Notes under the pieces: generated by a model | Told to the model about the DNA's origin: nothing | Seen by the model: the letters and a program-made list of their open reading frames with translations, nothing else | The model's database searches: none | Origin: Solibacillus sp040273735 | GTDB lineage: Bacteria; Bacillota; Bacilli; Bacillales_A; Planococcaceae | Length of the DNA stretch: 64,000 bases | Direction: 5' to 3' | Assembly (NCBI RefSeq): GCF_040273735.1 | Contig: NZ_JBELZM010000001.1 | Location: 1 to 64,000, forward strand | Shown here: in pieces, positions 33,497 through 41,080 of the stretch | Position numbering within the stretch: position 1 is the first letter of the stretch | How the letters are laid out: each line of letters starts with the position of its first letter | Made by a program: the position numbers and the translations under genes

Positions 33497-34039
33497 TTAT
33501 AAATATGATTGTGTCGCGACAAGGAGCAATTTTGTTATGCCACTGTGCGCATTGAAAATTTGATGGTTGGAAGATGCTTCGTAATATACGGCATCACCTT
33601 CACTGGCGATATATTCTTCATTGCCAAGAACGACTCGAATTCGTCCGTTTTGAACATAGATGAACGTTTCTGCCAGAGAGGGCTCAAATGCTTTAAATTC
33701 TGCATCTTTTTGCAATGTTATGAAAACAGGCTCCATTTCCTTTTCGTTTGAAGTAGGAATAAGCCATTCAATTTCATATTTTTTATCTTGATCAATGAAG
33801 CATGTTTGTTCATCTTTCGCGAAAACAATTTTTTCATTTTTTTGCGTATCATCAAAAAAGTCCCGAGGCGAACACCCGAGAACTTCCAGTAAGTTAAACA
33901 ATGTTTCAATGGAAGGGGAATTTAAGTCGCGCTCCAATTGGGAAATATAACCTTTCGTTAAATCGGTACGTTCCCCGAGCTCTTCCTGGGTAAGCCCTTT
34001 TTTTATACGAAGGGATTTAATTTTTGAACCAATTTGCAT
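33497..34039 (-). CDS. XRE-cupin transcriptional regulator of the pot operon (PuuR-like)
   Basis: ATG at 34039 (AAGGGGTG upstream) gives 180 residues. An N-terminal XRE helix-turn-helix (about 3-57, KIKSLRIKKGLTQEELGERTDLTKGYISQLERD) is joined to a C-terminal cupin barrel (about 105-178). This layout is shared by PuuR and other polyamine- or amino-acid-sensing regulators. As first gene of the operon with potABCD it likely senses polyamine and controls uptake. Three AGTTTAC repeats upstream are candidate binding sites. Confidence 0.85.
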   Translation of the reverse strand: MQIGSKIKSLRIKKGLTQEELGERTDLTKGYISQLERDLNSPSIETLFNLLEVLGCSPRDFFDDTQKNEKIVFAKDEQTCFIDQDKKYEIEWLIPTSNEKEMEPVFITLQKDAEFKAFEPSLAETFIYVQNGRIRVVLGNEEYIASEGDAVYYEASSNHQIFNAHSGITKLLLVATQSYL

Positions 34040-34070
34040 ATAGTCACACCCCTTATATTTTTCGCTCAAT

Positions 34071-34129
34071 AGTTTACTGTATATAAACCTTGAGTAAGGA
34101 AGTTTACTTTTACATTACTTTTAGTTTAC
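34071..34129. promoter_or_regulatory. Three AGTTTAC repeats upstream of the pot operon
   Basis: AGTTTAC occurs at 34071-34077, 34101-34107 and 34123-34129, all in the same direction, in the promoter region of the XRE-cupin/potABCD operon. Direct repeats there suggest a regulator binding region, perhaps for the operon's own first gene. Inference. Confidence 0.45.
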
Positions 34130-34265
34130 GAAAGCAATAATAATTATACATAATAAATATGTATTTTCAAGAGTCTTGTCCAAATATATATTGATATACG
34201 TATTGAGGCATTTGAATGGTACCGAAAAAACCGTTATTACATATGTTACAACGAGGTGAATATAA

Positions 34266-34694
34266 ATGAGGATTCGAACAATAATGCCATCATTAAGTGG
34301 CGCGACGAAAATATTAAATCGGGAGAATACTTACGAAGAAAATGCTAAAGCAACATTGGTTTATTTCTGGTCAATGAGCTGTTCGGAATGTGCCCATTCC
34401 ATTAAAAACTTGAAGGAATTGGAACGTATATTTGGGGATCGGTTAACGGTTCATGCGATTCATATGCCAAGAGAAGAATCGGATTATTCGGATGCCCTTG
34501 TTAAAGAGAAAATAAAGCAATTGGAAATAATATACCCTGTTTACCTTGATAATGAACTAAAAATAAGCGACAGTTTTGGAAACAAATTCGTACCTGCTTA
34601 CTATATATTTGATCAACAGCAGCAACTACGCTTTTTTAAGGCGGGCTATTTTGCATCGAAATTACTGCAACAGAAAATAGAACGTATAATTTAA
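34266..34694 (+). CDS. Thioredoxin-like protein (TlpA/ResA-type fold), cytosolic
   Basis: The 142-residue protein has the redox motif C39-S-E-C42 in YFWSMSCSECAHS and a cis-Pro region KFVPAYYIF. There is no signal peptide or membrane anchor, unlike ResA, so it should act in the cytosol. The extended start PSLSGATKILN and central insertion resemble AhpC/TSA-Redoxin domains. Partner unknown. It lies 60 bp before ktrC. Confidence 0.78.
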   Translation: MRIRTIMPSLSGATKILNRENTYEENAKATLVYFWSMSCSECAHSIKNLKELERIFGDRLTVHAIHMPREESDYSDALVKEKIKQLEIIYPVYLDNELKISDSFGNKFVPAYYIFDQQQQLRFFKAGYFASKLLQQKIERII

Positions 34695-34754
34695 TGACAA
34701 TAGCTGTTTTGATGCGTTAAACTAGTGGCAACTGGATGTTCGGAGGAGAGAAGA

Positions 34755-35417
34755 ATGAAAAAAGAATTCGTAGTAATAGGGTTAGGACGTTTTGGAGGAA
34801 GTATCGTACGTGAACTCGTTAAACAGGGGGCCAATGTAATGGCAATCGATACAGATAGTGAACGTGTCGATGAATATGCCCGCATAGCAACACAGGCTGT
34901 AGTAGCGGATACGACAGAAGAGGAAACAATCAAATCACTAGGTTTGTGGAATTTCGAACATGTCATTGTAGCGATTGGAGAAGATATCCAATCTAGTATT
35001 TTAACTACGCTTATTTTGAAAGAGCTCGGGGTTCCGCAAATTACAGTTAAAGCGCAAAATGACTACCATGAAAAAGTATTGCTGAAAATCGGTGCAGATT
35101 TTGTCGTACACCCTGAACGTGATATGGGTATCCGGATCGCCAATAACATGATGTCTAACAGTGTCCTTGATTATTTGGAGATTTCCGGTGAACATTCCAT
35201 CATGGAAATTAAAGCAAACGAAAGTATTGCCGGCCAGTCGTTAATCGAGCTGGATGTAAGGGCAAAATACGGCTTGAATATTGTCGGCATTACACGCGGT
35301 GATGAGATCATGATTTCCCCAAATGCAACAGAACGTATTCAAGTAGGGGATGTCTTACTTATAATCGGCGCGGATGTCGATATTAACCGATTTGTGAAGA
35401 AGGTTATTCAGCGGTAG
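34755..35417 (+). CDS. ktrC: K+ uptake regulatory RCK subunit KtrC
   Basis: ATG at 34755 with CGGAGGAGA gives 220 residues. The RCK_N Rossmann domain starts GLGRFGGSIVREL (nucleotide-binding glycines) and is followed by the RCK_C domain (about 135-218), which in KtrC/KtrA binds c-di-AMP. An octameric ring gates the KtrD channel (gene at 4657). Position upstream of rnjA matches ykqB in B. subtilis. Confidence 0.92.
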   Translation: MKKEFVVIGLGRFGGSIVRELVKQGANVMAIDTDSERVDEYARIATQAVVADTTEEETIKSLGLWNFEHVIVAIGEDIQSSILTTLILKELGVPQITVKAQNDYHEKVLLKIGADFVVHPERDMGIRIANNMMSNSVLDYLEISGEHSIMEIKANESIAGQSLIELDVRAKYGLNIVGITRGDEIMISPNATERIQVGDVLLIIGADVDINRFVKKVIQR

Positions 35418-35453
35418 GTTAGAGCTGTTTTGACGGGAATTCGGACATAACTA

Positions 35454-35495
35454 AAAATCCATCATTTTGCGAAAGCAAAATGATGGATTTTTTAT
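35454..35495. terminator. Bidirectional terminator between ktrC and rnjA
   Basis: A 17-bp perfect stem (AAAATCCATCATTTTGC, loop GAAA) with a T-run after and A-run before. Confidence 0.92.
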
Positions 35496-35514
35496 ATTGA
35501 GGACTAGTCCCGTT

Positions 35515-37182
35515 TTATACTTCCATAATGATCGGTAAAATCATTGGACGACGTTTTGTTTTTTCATATAAATATGGGCCTAATACATCGGTAATTTCAT
35601 TTTTCAAATCATTCCATTGTGTATCTTTTTCCTGAATCGTGCTGTTTAAATGATGGTTCAGCATTTTTTGTGCTTCATTGATCATCATGCCTGATTCACG
35701 CATATACACAAATCCGCGAGAAATAATATCCGGACCAGAAACAATTTTGTTTTTAGCCATATCGACACTTACGACTACGATGACTAAACCTTCTTCTGAA
35801 AGAATTCGGCGGTCACGTAATACAATATTGCCGATATCCCCAATTCCGTTCCCATCGATATACACATCGCCTGAAGGAATTCGTCCTGCAACATGTGCTT
35901 CATTTGCACTTAATGCAAGAACATCGCCATTTTCCATAACGAATGAGTTTTCCAATGGAACTTCACAAGCTTCAGCTAATTCAGTATGAATTTTCAACAT
36001 GCGATATTCACCATGAATCGGCATAAAGAATTTCGGTTTCATTAAACGAAGCATAAGCTTTTGTTCTTGTTGAGAACCGTGACCTGAAGTATGGATATTA
36101 TTTAATGCGCCATGGATAACTTCTGCACCAGCACGGAATAATAAGTTGATGATTTTGTTTACGCTCATCGTGTTACCAGGAACCGGAGAAGATGAGAATA
36201 CTACTGTATCACCAGGCTGGATTTGAATTTGACGGTGTGTACCATTAGCAATACGTGATAATGCAGCCATTGGCTCACCTTGTGAACCGGTACATAAAAT
36301 CATCACTTCATTTGCAGGTAAACGGTTTAAGCTTTGTATATCGACAAATGTTTCTTTAGGTGCTGTAATATAGCCTAATTCACGGCCGATTGTAATCGCA
36401 TTATCCATTGATCGACCGAACACAGCAATTTTACGACCATATTTCATGGCTGCATCTGTTGCCTGTTGTAAACGGTGGATATTTGAAGCGAATGTTGCAA
36501 AAATAATACGTCCGTCAACTTTACGGAAAATTTCGTCAATGCTTTTCCCGACTGTACGCTCAGACATTGTAAAATCAGGCTTTTCGGCGTTTGTACTATC
36601 CGATAGTAAACAAAGGACACCATCGCGGCCGATTTCCGCCATTTTCGTCAAGTTAGCAGGCTCGCCTACTGGAGTAAAGTCAAACTTAAAGTCACCAGTA
36701 TGCACAATATTACCTGGTGGTGTCTTTATGACAATACCATATGCATCTGGGATACTATGTGTTGTACGGAAGAAGCTAACGGCCGTTTTACGGAATTTAA
36801 TGACATCATTCTCTTTAAATTCAATCAGCTTTGTTGTACGTAATAAGCCATGCTCTTCTAATTTGTTGCGAAGTAGACCTAGTGCAAGTTTCCCGCCGTA
36901 TACCGGAATATTAACTTGACGTAATAAATAAGGAATACCACCGATATGATCTTCGTGACCATGTGTTATAAATAAGCCTTTGATTTTGTCTACATTTCGA
37001 ACTAAATACGTATAGTCTGGAATTACATAGTCAATGCCAAGCAAATCGTCTTCAGGGAACTTAATACCTGCATCTATTAGTATGATTTCATCTTGGAATT
37101 GTACTGCATATGTGTTTTTGCCGATTTCGCCCAGTCCGCCGAGTGCGAATACAGCCGCTTGATCATTCTTAACGAATTTCAT
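35515..37182 (-). CDS. rnjA: Ribonuclease J1
   Basis: The 555-residue enzyme is a beta-CASP metallo-beta-lactamase nuclease with the zinc motif HGHEDH (H74-H79), later motifs HTGDFKFD and SDSTNAE, the beta-CASP region (TFASNIHRLQQ) and the C-terminal domain used for dimerisation. RNase J1 is the main 5'-3' exonuclease and endonuclease for mRNA turnover and 16S rRNA maturation. Length equals B. subtilis RNase J1. It follows rpoY by 5 bp, as in B. subtilis. Confidence 0.96.
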   Translation of the reverse strand: MKFVKNDQAAVFALGGLGEIGKNTYAVQFQDEIILIDAGIKFPEDDLLGIDYVIPDYTYLVRNVDKIKGLFITHGHEDHIGGIPYLLRQVNIPVYGGKLALGLLRNKLEEHGLLRTTKLIEFKENDVIKFRKTAVSFFRTTHSIPDAYGIVIKTPPGNIVHTGDFKFDFTPVGEPANLTKMAEIGRDGVLCLLSDSTNAEKPDFTMSERTVGKSIDEIFRKVDGRIIFATFASNIHRLQQATDAAMKYGRKIAVFGRSMDNAITIGRELGYITAPKETFVDIQSLNRLPANEVMILCTGSQGEPMAALSRIANGTHRQIQIQPGDTVVFSSSPVPGNTMSVNKIINLLFRAGAEVIHGALNNIHTSGHGSQQEQKLMLRLMKPKFFMPIHGEYRMLKIHTELAEACEVPLENSFVMENGDVLALSANEAHVAGRIPSGDVYIDGNGIGDIGNIVLRDRRILSEEGLVIVVVSVDMAKNKIVSGPDIISRGFVYMRESGMMINEAQKMLNHHLNSTIQEKDTQWNDLKNEITDVLGPYLYEKTKRRPMILPIIMEV

Positions 37183-37187
37183 AACAA

Positions 37188-37397
37188 TTAAGCGTTCTCC
37201 AGACGGAAATTCGGGCTATTTTGTTCGTATTCTAAATAGTTGCCTTCTAGAAGTTGAACAAGTTCGATATTGTAGTTACGGTCTTTTAGATAGTGACGTA
37301 CTTCACGTTCAGATGCCGCCTCTAAATAAAGTGTTTTTGTGTTTTCGCGAACTGGAATCTCAGAAATGTTTTCTTGATAATAGACTTTGTAAATCAT
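37188..37397 (-). CDS. rpoY: RNA polymerase epsilon subunit RpoY
   Basis: The 69-residue protein (MIYKVYYQENISEIPVREN..., with TLYLEAASEREVRHYLKDR) matches the DUF1447/RpoY family. Epsilon binds near the RNA polymerase secondary channel in Firmicutes. AAAGGAGAGTAACT precedes the ATG. Fixed gene pair with rnjA, linking RNA synthesis and decay. Confidence 0.94.
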   Translation of the reverse strand: MIYKVYYQENISEIPVRENTKTLYLEAASEREVRHYLKDRNYNIELVQLLEGNYLEYEQNSPNFRLENA

Positions 37398-37540
37398 AGT
37401 TACTCTCCTTTAAGTACGAACATTATTACTGCACTTCTAAATTGTAGAAAAATGCATTTCCTTTATATTATCACGGGACTCCTTTAAAATAAAGAAAAGC
37501 CCTTCAAATTTCGTGAACATCAAAGTGGCCACGAATGAAA

Positions 37541-37574
37541 AAAATGGCACGTCCTGTAATTGGGCGTGCCACTC
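37541..37574 (-). terminator. Terminator of the 23-aa peptide gene (minus strand)
   Basis: On the minus strand GTGGCACGCCC pairs with GGACGTGCCAT (one mismatch) and is followed by TTTTTT. It lies 12 bp after the peptide stop codon. Confidence 0.8.
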
Positions 37575-37585
37575 TAAATGAAGTG

Positions 37586-37657
37586 TTAGGCAATTAATTT
37601 TTTTCCGAGGATGCCATTCAATCGTTTTCGCCATTTCTTTTTGAGACGTTTTAACAT
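37586..37657 (-). CDS. Unannotated 23-aa strongly basic peptide
   Basis: ATG at 37657 follows GAGGAGTGATGACCT (good spacing) and the frame ends TAA at 37586. The peptide starts MLKRLKKKWRKRLNG and ends ILGKKLIA: ten Lys/Arg, no acidic residue, one Trp. It has its own consensus promoter 15 bp upstream of the RBS and a terminator just after the stop, forming a complete unit of about 130 nt. The function is unknown. Options include an RNA-binding or membrane-active peptide, or a small RNA with incidental ORF. It is upstream of rpoY-rnjA on the same strand. Confidence 0.6.
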   Translation of the reverse strand: MLKRLKKKWRKRLNGILGKKLIA

Positions 37658-37678
37658 AGGTCATCACTCCTCACACTC

Positions 37679-37707
37679 ATTATACTAAATATTCAGATTT
37701 TTGTAAA
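37679..37707 (-). promoter_or_regulatory. Sigma-A promoter of the 23-aa peptide gene
   Basis: On the minus strand TTTACA (37707-37702), 17-bp spacer, TATAAT (37684-37679). Near-consensus. Confidence 0.8.
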
Positions 37708-37713
37708 GGGCCT

Positions 37714-37895
37714 ATAAAGTGAAACTTCAATCCATGGGGAGTTTTACTCCCATGGATTGTTAGTTGAACCAATCGGGCATTTACGGATAGTTGATCTCAT
37801 CTCTATCCTTTTAGCCCTGCTGAAGTCTGGAGGCGGGAATCTCGCCTATGCCGATACACTTTCGAGGCATGATATACTACCCGTTGATGCGGGAT
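37714..37895 (+). repeat. Dispersed structured element, copy A (leader of the HAD gene)
   Basis: Three blocks match copy B at 45281-45489: the 5' block ATAAAGTGAAACTTCAATC (17 of 19), a central 54-bp block at 37766-37819 (45 of 54) and a 3' block at 37877-37895 (17 of 19). A 13-bp hairpin (37728-37759, CAATCCATGGG with CCCATGGATTG) follows the 5' block; the 3' block holds CCCG/CGGG. It ends 23 bp before the start codon of the HAD gene. Confidence 0.75.
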
Positions 37896-37918
37896 GATAA
37901 TTAAAGGAGCGTTATAAA

Positions 37919-38689
37919 TTGAAGAAAATATTATTTTTTGATGTAGACGGTACTCTATACAATTCAGATAAAAAATTACCTGCTTCAGCAAAGGAAGCAC
38001 TATTCAAGGCACGCGAAAATGGCCACGAAATTGCGATTGCAACAGGACGTGCGCCATTTATGATAAAAGAGATACTGGAAGAGCTTGAAATCGATACATA
38101 TGTGACATTTAACGGGCAATATGTAGTTTATCAAGGCGAAGTGGTTTATACAGACCAGATCGCCAACGAAACATTAACTGAAATACTCGAATTTGGCGCA
38201 CAGCGAAATCATCCGTTAGTTTTCCTGAATGAAAAGGAAATGATTGCTACCGAAAGCGACTATGAAAGTGTGGAGAGCAGTTTATCCACACTTCAGTATC
38301 CATATCCGCAAATCGATCCGCGATACTACTTGCATACACCGGTTTATCAAACACTTGTATTTATAGAAGAAAAAGATCAGCCGATTTATGAGCAGCAATT
38401 CCCGCAAGTACAATTTATCCGTTGGCATCCTTTCTCATGTGACGTCCTGCCAGATGGTGGATCAAAGGCAAATGGCATTCGAAAATTGCTGCAACATATT
38501 AATTATCCTGTAGAGGATGTTATTACATTTGGCGATGGATTAAATGACATTGAAATGCTGTCAGAGTTTGGCTATAGTGTAGCGATGGAAAATGGTCATG
38601 TACGGGCAAAGGAAGCAGCTTCAATGATTACTGGACATGTGGACAATGACGGCTTGGCTGACGCAATGAAGAAGTTGAAGTTGATTTAG
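37919..38689 (+). CDS. ykrA: Cof-type HAD-IIB phosphatase, YkrA-like
   Basis: TTG at 37919 after AAAGGAG gives 256 residues. HAD motif I is FDVDGTLYNS (D8, D10), motif II TGR, and the C-terminal motif IV is FGDGLNDIEML; the C2-type cap lies between (about 85-185). Cof-type proteins dephosphorylate sugar phosphates, pyridoxal phosphate or FMN; the substrate here is unknown. Position before def matches ykrA-ykrB of B. subtilis. The leader carries dispersed element A. Confidence 0.88.
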   Translation: MKKILFFDVDGTLYNSDKKLPASAKEALFKARENGHEIAIATGRAPFMIKEILEELEIDTYVTFNGQYVVYQGEVVYTDQIANETLTEILEFGAQRNHPLVFLNEKEMIATESDYESVESSLSTLQYPYPQIDPRYYLHTPVYQTLVFIEEKDQPIYEQQFPQVQFIRWHPFSCDVLPDGGSKANGIRKLLQHINYPVEDVITFGDGLNDIEMLSEFGYSVAMENGHVRAKEAASMITGHVDNDGLADAMKKLKLI

Positions 38690-38700
38690 TTAGGGGTAGG

Positions 38701-38738
38701 AAAAGCGTTGTGAAAAGACTTTTTCACAGCGTTTTTTG
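38701..38738 (+). terminator. Intrinsic terminator after the HAD gene
   Basis: AAAAGCGTTGTGAAAA pairs with TTTTCACAGCGTTTT (one mismatch), followed by TT. Confidence 0.88.
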
Positions 38739-38760
38739 TTATCGAATGGGCGTTTATTTT

Positions 38761-38936
38761 ATTAGAACAATGTTAATATTTATTAGAAAAACAGATGTCG
38801 ATATTAGAAAGAATGGAAAGGATTTTAGAACATCACGCTACCATTTTAGAACAATGGACAGTTATATTGGAAAATCTCTTTTTTATTAGAACAATTAAAA
38901 GGATATTAGAACATTTACGGATTTTATTAAAACTTT
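38761..38936. repeat. Second ATTAGAACA-core array, nine copies at about 21-bp pitch
   Basis: Core copies start at 38761, 38782, 38803, 38824, 38845, 38866, 38885, 38905 and 38926. The first five intervals are exactly 21 bp, then 19, 20, 21. The core variants (ATTAGAA, TTTAGAA, ATTGGAA) are the same as in the array at 21095. It fills the gap between the converging HAD and def genes, bounded by their two terminators. Confidence 0.85.
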
Positions 38937-38973
38937 CAAAAGCTGAAATGACTTTCTTCTATAGTAACTGATC

Positions 38974-39013
38974 AAAAAAGAACCCATTTTCGCTACTAAC
39001 GAAAGTGGGTTCA
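38974..39013 (-). terminator. Terminator of def (minus strand)
   Basis: On the minus strand GAACCCACTTTCG pairs with CGAAAATGGGTTC (one mismatch), followed by TTTTTT. Confidence 0.88.
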
Positions 39014-39020
39014 GCTGAAG

Positions 39021-39578
39021 TTAATCTCTTCCGAATGGAATGCTGTTTTCTAATTGAACAAACGGGTCTTTTTCATCGATGCGATCATAAAACATAACTC
39101 CGTTTAAATGATCAAGTTCATGCTGGAACGCGATTGCAGGAAGTCCGGATAAACGCATTTTCTTTTCTTCTCCGTCCACTGTCATAAACTTCACAGTGAT
39201 ACGTGCATAGCGATAAACATAGCCAGGAACTGCACGGTCTACAGATAAGCAGCCTTCACCACTTGTTATATAAGTCTGTTCAACAGAATGGCTAACAATT
39301 CTAGGGTTAACAGCGACAAAGCTGATTTGTTCGCCGTTTTCATCTTCCAAATGCAATGCAAACATACGTTTTAAACTGTTTACCTGGTTTGCAGCTAAGC
39401 CGATGCCACCGCGTAAATTATATTTTTCAGCAATTTCGGGATTTTGGCTATTAATTAAATATTGAAGCATATCATCTGCAAGTTTTCGATCTTCTGCAGA
39501 TAACGGAAAAGTAACTTCCTCCGCGCGGGTACGTAAAGTAGGGTGTCCTTCACGGATAATGTGTTCCATTAAAATCAT
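39021..39578 (-). CDS. def: Peptide deformylase
   Basis: The 185-residue metalloenzyme has all three deformylase motifs: GGIGLAANQ (57-65), EGCLS with metal ligand C110, and QHELDH with H153, E154, H157. It removes the formyl group from nascent N-terminal fMet at the ribosome. Size fits the type 2 (Gram-positive) class, with the insertion after motif 1. AAAGGAAG precedes the ATG. The gene next to pdhA equals ykrB/defB of B. subtilis. Confidence 0.95.
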   Translation of the reverse strand: MILMEHIIREGHPTLRTRAEEVTFPLSAEDRKLADDMLQYLINSQNPEIAEKYNLRGGIGLAANQVNSLKRMFALHLEDENGEQISFVAVNPRIVSHSVEQTYITSGEGCLSVDRAVPGYVYRYARITVKFMTVDGEEKKMRLSGLPAIAFQHELDHLNGVMFYDRIDEKDPFVQLENSIPFGRD

Positions 39579-39787
39579 GTGAAACTTCCTTTCAGTTCAA
39601 ACTTATATGTGTAAGTATACACGACTCATCGAAATCGAAGTAAGAAAAAACCTTTTCCAAAAGAAATTTATCATAAATTCAGATTTAACAATTCATTATA
39701 AGGGAATGAATAAATCGAGGGGTGTTATAAATTAAATAATAAAATTTATTGGGTGTTTTTTCTATTATAGTACAGAGGTGATTACAG

Positions 39788-39812
39788 TATAATACAGGTA
39801 ATGTAACTGTAT
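39788..39812 (+). promoter_or_regulatory. Palindrome overlapping a TATAAT box upstream of pdhA
   Basis: ATACAG (39792-39797) and CTGTAT (39807-39812) form an inverted repeat with a 9-bp spacer, directly overlapping TATAAT (39788-39793). An upstream promoter with a poor -35, plus a possible operator. The rest of the gap 39579-39787 shows nothing I can name. Confidence 0.4.
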
Positions 39813-39863
39813 CAGTTTAAACAAATGCGAGGAAAAATCTTTAATTAAGATGATAAACAATGA

Positions 39864-39892
39864 TTGACCGATAGAATTTTATTCTTTATACT
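39864..39892 (+). promoter_or_regulatory. Sigma-A promoter of the pdh operon
   Basis: TTGACC (39864-39869), 17-bp spacer, TATACT (39887-39892), leaving an untranslated leader of about 63 nt. Confidence 0.78.
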
Positions 39893-39961
39893 CGGTGTAT
39901 AGAAACGTTGTACTAGTAAAAAACGAAAATTTTTTAATACAGTTCAAAGGGGATGTAAACA

Positions 39962-41077
39962 ATGGCAGAAAAAATGAAGAATCAATTGGACCCAGCTGGA
40001 ACGTTACAGGAAATTGAAAGTAAGTTTGAGATGTTCCAAATTTTAAACGAGCAGGGTGAAATAGTAAATGAAGCGGCAATGCCGGATTTAACGGACGAGC
40101 AATTAGTTGAATTGATGGAGCGTATGGTTTACGTACGTATTTTGGATCAGCGTTCGATTTCGTTAAACCGTCAAGGACGTCTTGGTTTCTATGCACCGAC
40201 TGCGGGTCAGGAAGCTTCACAACTTGCATCGCATTATGCTTTGGAAAAAGAAGACTGGATTTTGCCGGGGTATCGTGATGTACCGCAAATCGTTATGCAC
40301 GGTTTACCGTTATGGAAGGCATTTCTATTCAGCCGCGGACACTTCATTGGGAACCAAGTACCGGAAGGCGTTAATGTATTGGCACCACAAATTATTATCG
40401 GTGCACAATATATCCAAACTGCTGGTGTAGCACTTGGTTTACAAAAACGTGGTTCAAAAACAGTTGCGATCACTTATACAGGTGATGGTGGTTCATCACA
40501 AGGTGATTTCTACGAAGGGATTAACTTTGCAGGTGCATTCAAATCACCGGCGATTTTCATCGTACAAAACAACCAATATGCAATTTCGACACCGCGTGAA
40601 TTACAGACATCTGCTAAAACAATTGCACAAAAAGGTGTAGCGGCAGGTATTCCATGTGTATTAGTAGACGGAATGGACCCATTAGCAGTATATGCAGCGA
40701 CAAAGGATGCGCGTGACCGAGCTGTTCGTGGTGAAGGACCAACATTAATCGAAACAATGTGTTACCGTTATGGGCCGCATACGATGGCGGGGGATGACCC
40801 GACACGTTACCGTACAACGGATATCGACAATGAATGGGCTGCGAAAGATCCATTAGTACGCTTCCGCACATTCCTTGAAGGTAAAGGTTTATGGGATGAG
40901 CAAAAAGAAGAAGCAGTAATTGAGCGTGCTAAAGAAGAAATTAAAGATGCTATTAAACAAGCGGACCAAGCACCAAAACAAAAAGTTACGGAATTAATGG
41001 AAAATATGTACGCTGGAGAAATGCCGGCGAACCTAAAAGAACAGTATGCGATTTATAAAGAGAAGGAGTCGAAATAA
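39962..41077 (+). CDS. pdhA: Pyruvate dehydrogenase E1 alpha subunit
   Basis: The 371-residue subunit carries the thiamine diphosphate motif GDGGSSQGDFYEGINFAG...NN, and the phosphorylation-loop-like RYGPHTMAGDDPTRYR of E1 alpha. With PdhB it decarboxylates pyruvate and transfers the acetyl group to lipoyl-E2 in the cytosolic multienzyme complex. AAAGGGGATG precedes the ATG. First of four genes with 3-18 bp gaps. Confidence 0.96.
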   Translation: MAEKMKNQLDPAGTLQEIESKFEMFQILNEQGEIVNEAAMPDLTDEQLVELMERMVYVRILDQRSISLNRQGRLGFYAPTAGQEASQLASHYALEKEDWILPGYRDVPQIVMHGLPLWKAFLFSRGHFIGNQVPEGVNVLAPQIIIGAQYIQTAGVALGLQKRGSKTVAITYTGDGGSSQGDFYEGINFAGAFKSPAIFIVQNNQYAISTPRELQTSAKTIAQKGVAAGIPCVLVDGMDPLAVYAATKDARDRAVRGEGPTLIETMCYRYGPHTMAGDDPTRYRTTDIDNEWAAKDPLVRFRTFLEGKGLWDEQKEEAVIERAKEEIKDAIKQADQAPKQKVTELMENMYAGEMPANLKEQYAIYKEKESK

Positions 41078-41080
41078 GCC

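Noticed and set aside
36446..36919. 157-codon open frame antisense to rnjA
   Set aside because: The rnjA frame is fully conserved; the antisense frame has no family features.
37437..37667. 76-codon minus-strand frame covering the basic micro-gene
   Set aside because: It is out of frame with the good ribosome site and reads through the terminator; the 23-codon frame fits better.
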